The translations under genes were made by a program, and so were the position numbers. A model generated the notes under the pieces. The model worked only from the letters and a program-made list of their open reading frames with translations, was not told the DNA's origin and did not search any database. Shown piece after piece: positions 57,401 to 64,000 of a stretch of 64,000 bases of DNA (position 1 is its first letter; every line of letters begins with the position of its first letter). The stretch is from Henricia sp. BOLD:AAB3569 (Eukaryota > Echinodermata > Asteroidea > Spinulosida > Echinasteridae). The stretch spans positions 744,001 through 808,000 of the forward strand of contig JBBELK010000384.1 in NCBI GenBank assembly GCA_037783545.1, given 5' to 3'.

Positions 57401-57937
57401 ACCACTCCAAACCAAACATGTCTTTCAGCTAGGAAGAAGTAAAAAACCCTTTTCCTTTGCCGAAACGGCTTCTTTTATGTCATATTGTGTCCAACCACAA
57501 GTCTAGTGTACAAGGGCCGACGATAATTTGTGCAAAAACCTCTTTGGGCGAGAGACTGCTATGCAAGTTACAACATGAAGTCTATAATTTGAGCGCAGAT
57601 TATTTTTTGAGGTAGCAAATTCGGCAAAAAAAGGCTGCTGTAATCCTGTGAGCTGTTAGTTCGGATGTGCCAAAATCAATTAATTTCACGGCAAACTTTT
57701 TTGTCAAAATCTTAGGAAAAAAATTCGCGCATCGAATATCGAATATTCAACCAGTAAACATAATTCTTTCTCATTGTTTTATCGGAATGTTGATAAGGTT
57801 CTGAGCTGACTTTATTAGACAGTTGGTTTTTATCAAACCCAAATATTTATGGATAACCGATTTGCAATACCTTCGTTTTGCTCAAATTGATCCAGTATGC
57901 TGTCAAGATCCGACGCTGCTGCCATAAAGGAATCCAT
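45409..57937 (-). CDS. ZFYVE9/ZFYVE16-like: FYVE-domain endosomal adaptor of the SARA/endofin family, complete, 15 coding exons
   Basis: Exons 5' to 3': 57937-57871, 56427-54101, 53698-53599, 53393-53250, 52397-52155, 51600-51547, 51174-51106, 50462-50298, 49851-49627, 49201-49119, 48822-48718, 48190-48040, 47600-47357, 46189-45925, 45576-45409. They sum to 4410 nt, 1469 aa (human SARA about 1425, endofin about 1540). The N-terminus [20 protein letters not shown] is typical. Exon 2 (775 codons) is a long disordered Ser/Asn/Pro/Gln region ending in the FYVE start, [13 protein letters not shown] plus the PI3P-binding [10 protein letters not shown]; exon 3 completes the zinc cluster. Exon 5 has [15 protein letters not shown] at the Smad-binding/RVxF position. 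Exons 7-15 form the conserved C-terminal SARA domain ([59 protein letters not shown]). The family recruits Smad and PP1 at early endosomes. One ancestral gene may correspond to both vertebrate paralogues. Confidence 0.93.
46949..47136. repeat. Foldback MITE, ZFYVE intron 13
   Basis: AGGGCACGTATGAATGAAAA and inverse ending at 47136; the inner arms TCTTTAAAATGACACCCTGA are paired almost perfectly. Confidence 0.8.
48258..48525 (-). repeat. Dispersed GGCCGTCCCGGTTAC repeat, copy 3 with inverted partial copy
   Basis: A full antisense copy (48258-48457) is followed head to head by a partial sense copy (48465-48525), giving a palindrome centred near 48460. Confidence 0.8.
48526..48717 (-). repeat. 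Degenerate tandem copies of the end of ZFYVE exon 11
   Basis: The exon end CAGATCCCTCGAAACAGATA and the following intron sequence GCATCCCCAAAAGGA recur downstream as AAGATCCCTTGAAACGGGTA, AAGATACCCCGAAACGGGTA and AAGATACCCCGACATGCC, with one extra GATGAGGTATGAAG donor-like copy near 48580. Confidence 0.65.
50029..50272 (+). repeat. tRNA-like 78-bp tandem array, three copies, last with B box
   Basis: Units begin near 50033, 50111 and 50193. The last unit is the best tRNA-like sequence in the window: ATCGTAGCTCAGTTGGTAGA and CCCGGGTTCGAATCCCAG. The anticodon arm does not fold well. Confidence 0.8.
50825..50888 (+). repeat. tRNA-like sequence
   Basis: TAGTAGGGCATCTGCACGTT then GCGGTTCGAATCCCGAAGG. 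The 5' acceptor and D arm are incomplete, so it is a fragment. Confidence 0.45.
52515..52665. repeat. Copy of the GTTACTGGATCTACACTAAA repeat family
   Basis: ATTACTGGGTCTACACTAAA and TTAGACCCAGTTACCCTG form paired ends, as at 34497. Confidence 0.6.
52908..53205 (+). repeat. tRNA-like tandem array, irregular
   Basis: Three to four degraded units with GCCTCATAGCTCAGCTGGTA and a terminal GGTCTCGGGTTTGAATCTCA. It sits between ZFYVE exons 4 and 5. Confidence 0.75.
54101..56427 (-). CDS. ZFYVE9/ZFYVE16-like: Large exon 2 of the ZFYVE9/16-like gene
   Basis: Single 2327-nt exon between acceptor CAG at 56430-56428 and donor GTAAGT at 54100. It encodes residues about 23-798. Most of it is predicted disorder, rich in Ser, Asn, Gln, Pro and Asp, with little recognisable similarity outside its ends. 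The last 35 residues open the FYVE zinc finger, with the first CxxC pair and the R(R/K)HHCRACG signature. The exon must splice to 53698 to complete the remaining cysteine pairs. Reading past the donor gives a false stop after only a few residues. Confidence 0.9.
56547..56737. repeat. Foldback MITE, AGGGCGCTTTCA family, copy 2
   Basis: Long near-perfect hairpin with the same ends and GCTGCTAGCAG centre as 26663-26855; located in ZFYVE intron 1. Confidence 0.85.
57055..57840 (+). repeat. Long dispersed repeat (about 0.8 kb)
   Basis: Shares successive blocks with 40505-40745 (ACCACTCCAAACCAAA-type, GGGCGAGAGACT-type), with 45240-45290 (TCGAATATCGAATATTC-type) and with 2975-3190. No coding capacity recognised. 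Confidence 0.55.
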
Positions 57938-58271
57938 TGGTTGCCACTAACAGTTAAACACTACAGCAGAAATGCTGTATTCACTGACTCTGAAGAAAAA
58001 CAAACAAATTGATTGACATTACTGGTAATACTTTGTTTCGTCTTGATTATAGTTAAATAATGTAAATACTCTATGGGGCCGTCCATAAGATTTGGTCGCG
58101 ATCGGACGTTTTGTGCAAACAATTTCATTTGGATGTGCTTTTTTCTTCGTTGTTGACTACCGAGATACGACAGACAAGTAAATAATCCAGCAGGACGATA
58201 AATAGAGTGAGTAGCACGCATTTTAAGAAGAAATAGGCATTCGAACATTTCTAGGTGTGATGTACCATAGC

Positions 58272-58741
58272 TAAGGCCAATGAAATTAGATTACAAGTTT
58301 CTCGTCAACTATTTATCAAGTTTTGGTTAGGTTTTTTTTCTTCATTATTCATTATTTAATCCAGGAAAAATACTACCTTTACACATACACAAACTGACAT
58401 TTAGAAACTGATTATTCAGGCTCTAAACTCGCCCAGAAATGGTTTGGTGCCAGTATCAATTTCATTGAGTTATACCAGGTAGCTTGTGTTTGAACTTGAA
58501 GTTGAGATGACAAAATCATGGGAAATGACAAAAGGAGATGTCTGGTTATGAAACTGAAAGAGCAAACACACAAGCTGCAAAACACAGATAACGATTGTAC
58601 AACTGAAATGGAAACGTTTCGCTTGGGAGTAGTTTGCATCTAATTTTCCCATATTTTGCAAAATAATGAAATTTGGGAATAATGAAATTATTCACATGCG
58701 GGCGCTGACGAGAAACTAGTAATCAAATTTCATTGGCCTAA
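58272..58741. repeat. Element with 35-bp inverted ends
   Basis: TAAGGCCAATGAAATTAGAT at 58272 is inverted at 58722-58741 (ATCAAATTTCATTGGCCTAA-type). Confidence 0.7.
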
Positions 58742-58822
58742 GGTAGGGTTGGACATAAAGAATCTGACAAAGAAGCCAAAAGGTTCTTTTTGGTTGCTTC
58801 ATTGTGGTCAAAACAGTGACAA

Positions 58823-58960
58823 AGCTGGTACGACGGTCGAGCTGGTAAGACGGTCGAGCTGGTACGACGGTCGAGCTGGTACGACGGTCGAGCTGGTACG
58901 ACGGTCGAGCTGGTACGAAGGTCGAGCTAGTACGAGGGTCGAGCTGGTACGAGCGGACCG
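58823..58960 (+). repeat. 17-bp minisatellite, ACGGTCGAGCTGGTACG
   Basis: About eight copies of a 17-bp unit; matches the unit at 30438-30532 and is followed by GTCGAGTTGG units at 59030-59085. Confidence 0.85.
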
Positions 58961-59335
58961 TTACCAATTAAACACACTGACAGTGACACTGGACTGGACC
59001 AACTGCTTTACATCCCATCCGAAGGATGGATCATCGAGTTGGTACAGCGGTCGAGTTGGTTCGAGTCGAGTTGGCAAACAGTCAAGTTTACCTGCACCCG
59101 ATGATCAGTGATCAGATGATGACGGAAACATGGTAAATAAATTGAATAATACTAGGCTAGGGCCTAAACTTGGGATAAAACTAAAAGCTATGTCAATGCA
59201 TGGAGGAGGGTTTGTGCACATGAAAAACCATTAAAAACATTTTATTATTTTCCAAAAAATAAACCACAAATAAAAATGGTAATATAGGCCTACTGAATGA
59301 TATACTGAGTAGGTTAAAACTGAAATAAAACTTAC

Positions 59336-59377
59336 ATACTCATACAACCCGATCATGACACAGCGATCACTGGGTGA
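59336..59377 (-). other. Possible 5' untranslated exon of the ZFYVE gene
   Basis: Bounded by CTTTCCCCAG and GTAAGT on the minus strand, 1.4 kb before the start codon. Splice-like edges are the only evidence. Confidence 0.25.
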
Positions 59378-60134
59378 CTGGGGAAAGAAAGATAACAAAA
59401 GGCAGAATTTACATGTCATAAAATATCGTAGTCGTGTGTGTACGTGTGTGTGCAATGGATCATGTTAACCTCCTTCCCACAGCACTAGAGTGGTGGATGT
59501 TGAAGGCACTGCTAGATAAGTAGAGTACGAGGTTACATCCTGACAGTAGACTGGTTCCCGCTCCACATATTCCACATACAACGACTGAATATGAGGACCG
59601 GCTACCGTGGTGTTTAAAATAGCACTATAAAGCATTACGTCATGAATTTATTTTTAGGAGCGCATAACCGTTAATTTTTAAAGCGCGGCACGAAAAGGGT
59701 TATTCCATATTTGGCCAATACAAATTTAATATATTAACCTTTAAATATTACACATGCTCATTATATAGCATCAAAAATCAAATTCAAACCTTGTCTGCAT
59801 CATCGTAAATAAACACGCGGCGAAACACTGACCACTCGTACCCGACGATTAACGATAACGTCCAGACGTGCATTCGGGTATTAACTTCGAAAACCTTCGG
59901 GAAAAGGAGTAATTCCTCCTGTTTCAATGTGGCGGACTAACATGTATACCGAAGGTTGCGGACCTTAAAAGCACGGGTGGGTTTTGGGCCTACAATAATG
60001 TTCCTGTACCATAGCCCAGTTTTCTTATTTTTCACACATTAACACTCAGAACAAAGACTACAAATTTCTGGCTCTTTCAAGCTTCTAACTACTTTATCTT
60101 TTAAAACAAAATAACTGAACATTGCACGAAATCT

Positions 60135-60212
60135 GTCACAAATGGGAATCGAACCAGGAACATTCATAACAGAAGTCGGTCACTCTAACCACTACACCAA
60201 TCGAACTCGTTG
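60135..60212 (-). repeat. Antisense tRNA-like sequence
   Basis: The minus strand reads TTGGTGTAGTGGTTAGAGTG and CCTGGTTCGATTCCCATT, A-box and B-box like. The acceptor stem does not pair clearly, so a pseudo-tRNA or SINE head is likelier than a working tRNA. Confidence 0.5.
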
Positions 60213-60340
60213 CAGGCTCATAACATTTTAATGAATTCAACCGTAACCCTAACCCCCGACACCTAACCCTTTACTCCTACCCTAGTCTCTTCTCAAGACG
60301 TTCAATTAAAGTCTCATATGGACTGTAATATCAACGAATA

Positions 60341-60670
60341 ATGGTCCAGGATCATAATTGTAGGCTAGAATCTCATACATGCGACCTGCAAATCGGTCGT
60401 GGTCGGGATTTTTTTGTCCCGCCGTGCAGCCAGTCATCAAGCTGCTTCGCTGTCGTCACCGGTGGGCGTTGCCTCTTTAACTACACACTCGCTACGACGA
60501 CTGCAGAGCGCCCTCTACAGTGCTGTATCGCCTGTAACGTCGCCCGAGGCTGCCGATCCTTCAACACGTCATGTGGTCAGTGTCAGCTCAACAACGTCAC
60601 AATATTTGGAGTGGAAAGAGAAGAGTATTTCAGAGAAACCGCCAACTGCATATATTTCGAACTGTAGCTA
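60341..60670 (+). CDS. Orphan PAN/apple-like domain open frame
   Basis: Open frame with stop TAG at 60668-60670. From about residue 30 it reads like one PAN/apple module: SSSCFAVVTGGRCLFNY, then PLQCCIACNVARGCRSFN, CGQCQLNNVTIF and NCIYFEL. The spacing CxxxC, then CxSFN, then CxLNN is typical of this extracellular carbohydrate- or protein-binding fold. A possible splice acceptor (GTGCAG) lies at about 60424-60429, so the domain may be a 3' exon whose upstream exons I could not find; the first 28 codons are probably not coding. No signal peptide is visible. It could also be a gene fragment or retrocopy. Confidence 0.45.
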
Positions 60671-61797
60671 ACAAGACCGTAGGCTAGGGGCTAAGACCTC
60701 TAATTGACTCCTTTGCTGCCGTTATAAACGGCGAACCTTCAACGGAGGGAGCGGGTTTGCGTGACGAACTGCCCCGACCAGTGGAAAGTTGGGTCCAATC
60801 AAAAGCCTCGACTAATGTTGGCCGCGTTCTGATTGGCTGCTCAATGTGGAATAATTATCTATGGTGCGCACACATTACGCAGGTTTCAATGTCCGAATTT
60901 GACGTGCGCGCATTGCTGACGAGCTGAGGCTCCAGCCAGATTATTGCAAATTATACAAAACCTAGAGCAAAACCAATGTATAAGGCGTATAAACATGATA
61001 AACATGTGCAGCTGCATCTCGTGTTTACCATTGTGTCCCAGAATGTCGTCACATGTACGTCATGTGCATATCATGAATGGGTAATGATTTTAAAAACGTG
61101 GAAATTTTGGGAAGCCTGAGCACATTTCTTGGTTGCGTTTTATCAACTTATGAAGGGCAATTGAAACAAATCAAAATGCTGGTTTTTCCATCACTGTTTT
61201 TTTAAAAGCTGTATAAGTAGCGATGATAAACTAATCTTCGATGAACGAAACGATTGCGATCTCTCTGATGTGAACAGGATCATTGAGTTCTGTGACTCCC
61301 ACAGATATATAAACCTTTATATATCTGTGGTGATTCCTGCCAATCTGTGAATACGCCCCCAACGTTCATGGCTTGTCCAGTAGTCTGGCACCAGTATTTA
61401 TGGAGCCGACAGTATGCGATAATCATTGCCAATTTACCTTTTCCACGTCAGGAATTCATACGTGTACACGAATACACATGTGTACGTATTTTTCGTACGG
61501 TTGTACCGTGGAGGAAGGAAACAACATTCAGGACAACAAATAAACGCTCAAACGGCCCAAATCTCGGTTTTTGATTCGGTTGGTGACATATCTACATCAT
61601 TAATTCTGAAATACAAATCCATTTATGCAACAACATACGATTTGTATTACCAACGTTATCTGGACCTCAAATTTCAAAAACAAAACTGAGCCTTTTTCCT
61701 AAGTTTTGGGAAATTTTGGCATTGCCGGCAAATTTTATTAGACAAGAATTTGTTGTTGGAAGTTTTCAGGCCGAGGCCCTCTTTACATGCTTTAGCC
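60671..61797. other. Intergenic region before MPV17L2, no gene seen
   Basis: AT-rich, with a short hairpin CACAGATATATAAA near 61300-61330 and a fragment of the GCGCATTGCTGACGAG repeat at 60905. An MPV17L2 promoter should lie here. Confidence 0.45.
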
Positions 61798-62517
61798 ATG
61801 GTTGCAGTTTTATTCATACGTCATGTAGTGACTTTCACGAAGCACATGTTTTCACCGAAATATTTACTCTTGACGAACACAATATCCAGCGGTGTGCTGC
61901 TATCGCTGGGGGATATTCTGCAGCAGTTAAATGAACGACGAATTGCAAGGAAAAAACTGCTGTTAAAAGTAAATGCTGCATCAACCATAACAACAACATC
62001 ATTGCCATTGGATCACAGGGGAGATGTCCATGAGCGGGACAGTGTGCCAGCATTTAACTGGATAAGAACAGGTAGGCCTACTATCATGATTATAGACCCG
62101 TGAACAGGGCTCCGGAACAGGGCTCTGTTGCCGTTTCCCACCCAAAATCTGTGGCAAACTCATGCAAATGAAATTTGTCCCTTGGGTCTAGTACTCAATA
62201 GGTGGACTCACCCAAACGTTTAAATATTCCGAAGAGTACGCATTGATCTGATGTCTAGATAGAATTTGTGCACAACCTTTCAATTGGCGATGAAAGTTCT
62301 GTTTTGATTTGAAACTATATGTGATTGTAAATCCTCATTTTCCTTTGCCTTTCAGGTAGAATGCTGACGATAGGAATTTTCTTAGGTCCCGTCAATCATT
62401 ACTGGTATCTAGCACTTGACAGATTCCTGCCCGGGGTCAAAGGTCGGACTGTGGCCAAGAAAATCCTCTTAGATGAGCTCATTGCATCCCCCGTCATGAC
62501 GTCTACTTTCTTCGTTG
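61798..62517 (+). CDS. MPV17L2: MPV17L2-like mitochondrial inner-membrane protein, 5' part only (two exons)
   Basis: Exon 1 61798-62071 and exon 2 62356-62517 join in phase 1; the gene runs past the window end. I chose ATG 61798 (MVAVLFIRHVVTFTKHMF), which gives a basic, amphipathic N-terminus suitable for mitochondrial import. An upstream in-frame reading has no ATG. Conserved family segments are YLLLTNTISSGVLLSLGDIL in exon 1 and MLTIGIFLGPVNHYWYLALDR plus KKILLDELIASPVMTSTFF in exon 2. Compared with human MPV17L2 there is an insertion of roughly 30 residues (KKLLLKVNAASTITTTSL region) between the first membrane segment and the conserved core. The known human protein is linked to mitochondrial ribosome assembly. 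The following intron contains a foldback element and an 87-bp minisatellite. Confidence 0.85.
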
Positions 62518-62558
62518 GTAAGATGTAAAGGTTTTGTTGGAGTTTGATGGAGTTGGGA

Positions 62559-63452
62559 TACTTTTAGAAGGCTAAAAGTGTTGTTTTGGACGTTTTATAT
62601 TGGGACGTTATCATTTTCTATATACACTTTTAGCCCCTTAACATTTTAACCACCTTCGATCGTGTGGACCGTTCTTACACGCCCTCAAGAGGCCAGATAC
62701 ACATGTGTAATATCGTACCGTAAATTCCAAATCAGACATTTAAAAACTCACCATCGGGGTCCTTGTAATCTCAAGACTTCTGTACCCTTGTCGTTCACTG
62801 TCCATGATGACTCAAACATCAAAAAAGGATAACAGGGAGCAAAATCTGGAGTAAAATCGACAAATTTGGACAGACGGGAGACTTGACCACGTCATGCATG
62901 TTGAATTCGCTACCCATGTGATCGCGTCAAAGGAAAGTAGTCCCACCAACGCGGATGGATTTTGTTTAGCCTAGATCTGCCCCCTGTCTATGTGCGCTAC
63001 GCTGCTCTCGCTCATATACAACGCGTGGGGAAGTTAGTATGTGGACAGGGGTCCAGTCTAGGCTAAACAAAATCCATCCGCGTTGGTGGGACTACTTTCC
63101 TTTTGACGCGTCTCAGCATGAAGTCTGTGTACCGCACTGCCTGAAATTTTTCGATTTTACTCCAGATTTTGCTCCCTGTTATCCTTTTTTGATGTTTGAG
63201 TCATCATGGACAGTGAACGACAAGGGTACAGAAGTCTTGAGATTACAAGGACCCCGATGGTGAGTTTTTAAATGTCTGATTTGGAATTTACGGTACGATA
63301 TTACACATGTGTATCTGGCCTCTTGAGGGCGTGTAAGAACGGTCCACACGATCGAAGGTGGTTAAAATGTTAAGGGGCTAAAAGTGTATATAGAAAATGA
63401 TAACGTCCCAATATAAAACGTCCAAAACAACACTTTTAGCCTTCTAAAAGTA
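62559..63452. mobile_element. Long foldback element with 9-bp target duplication, MPV17L2 intron 2
   Basis: Arms of over 300 bp (from TACTTTTAGAAGGCTAAAAG at 62559, inverse ending at 63452) look identical by eye as far as about 62860/63150. A second paired block (GGAAAGTAGTCCCACCAACG) flanks the centre. The 9-bp GAGTTGGGA is present at 62550-62558 and 63453-63461. No protein-coding transposase inside. The 9-bp duplication and long arms are typical of Mutator-type (MULE) elements. Confidence 0.85.
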
Positions 63453-64000
63453 GAGTTGGGAAGGTTAGGGTAATAGAGCTCTACTGGACCAAGTCCATCC
63501 AAATCAAGCCAAACCAGGTGTTGTAGTTCGATGAAGTTGGGAAGGTTAGGGTTGAGCCTGTAGAGCTCTACTGGACCAAGTCCATCCAAATCAAGCCAAA
63601 CCAGGTGTTGTAGTTTGATGGAGTTGGGAAGGTTAGGGTTGAGCCTGTAGAGCTCTACTGGACCAAGTCCATCCAAATCAAGCCAAACCAGGTGTTGTAG
63701 TTTGATGGAGTTGGGGAGGTTAGGGTTAAGCCTGTAGAGCTCTACTGGACCAAGTCCATCCAAATCAAGCCAAACCAGGTGTTGTAGTTTGATGGAGTTG
63801 GGGAGGTTAGGGTTAAGCCTGTAGAGCTCTACTGGACCAAGTCCATCCAAATCAAGCCAAACCAGGTGTTGGAGTTTGATGGAGTTGGGAAGGTTATGGT
63901 TAAGCCTGTAGAGCTCTACTGGACAAAGGCCATCCAAATCAAGCCAAACCAGGTGTTGGAGTTTGATGGAGTTGGGAAGGTCAGGGTTAAGCCTGTAGAG
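63453..64000 (-). repeat. 87-bp minisatellite, open in one minus-strand frame, runs off the window
   Basis: At least six units at 87-bp spacing, with the first unit split by the foldback element (its left remnant is at 62533-62558). On the minus strand it encodes repeated 29-residue units (LDGLGPVELYRLNPNLPNS). As 87 is a multiple of three, the open frame may be accidental; it lacks a clear start and known domain. Confidence 0.8.

Larger units (their letters stand above)
57938..60340. other. ZFYVE upstream region, no protein gene seen
   Basis: Contains a foldback repeat (58272-58741), GTCGAG-type minisatellites (58823-58960 and 59030-59085), a candidate 5' untranslated exon (59336-59377) and an antisense tRNA-like sequence (60135-60212). 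A CpG-containing stretch near 59800-59960 could be the promoter, by position only. Confidence 0.5.

Noticed and set aside
60135-60212. Functional tRNA gene on the minus strand
   Set aside because: Box motifs are present, but I could not pair a seven-base acceptor stem; a tRNA scan would decide.
63039-63263. Coding exon of MPV17L2 in the palindrome
   Set aside because: The frame lies in one arm of the foldback element and shows no Mpv17-family similarity.

Overview
This is animal nuclear DNA: AT-rich, intron-dense and full of small repeats. It carries five conserved protein genes whose exons I assembled by hand from GT/AG junctions, keeping the frame and checking similarity to the known families. 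The families point to a deuterostome-type invertebrate. The repeats (tRNA-derived SINEs, many foldback MITEs, BEL/Pao remnants) fit an echinoderm such as a sea star, but that is inference and the species is not proven.

Layout. HDAC3 (+, 2003-9680) and ERCC6L2 (-, 30138-11520) converge. ERCC6L2 and EIF2B2 (+, 31844-38180) are head to head across 1.7 kb that holds a probable shared promoter. EIF2B2 converges with a ZFYVE9/ZFYVE16-type gene (SARA/endofin, -, 57937-45409), with a damaged BEL/Pao fragment inside long inverted repeats (about 40747-45222) between them. The ZFYVE gene is divergent from a partial MPV17L2 gene (+, 61798 to beyond the window end). An orphan PAN/apple-like open frame (60341-60670) lies in that last intergenic gap. 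The assembled coding lengths all divide by three: HDAC3 431 aa in 11 exons, ERCC6L2 1485 aa in 25, EIF2B2 357 aa in 11, ZFYVE 1469 aa in 15.

The genes are unrelated housekeeping functions: chromatin deacetylation, DNA-damage SNF2 ATPase, translation initiation exchange factor, endosomal FYVE adaptor and mitochondrial inner-membrane protein. I see no sign of a joint pathway.

The unusual content is in the repeats. Several tandem arrays sit on exon ends and duplicate splice donors: 12 x 70 bp on ERCC6L2 exon 6, 4 x 39 bp on ERCC6L2 exon 19, and a degenerate set on ZFYVE exon 11. A tRNA-like array fills nearly all of HDAC3 intron 4. A GTCGAG-type minisatellite recurs upstream of three genes. A tRNA-like 78-bp repeat is tandemly amplified at four loci with the B box kept only at array ends. 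A roughly 900-bp foldback element with near-identical arms and a 9-bp target duplication interrupts a minisatellite in the MPV17L2 intron.
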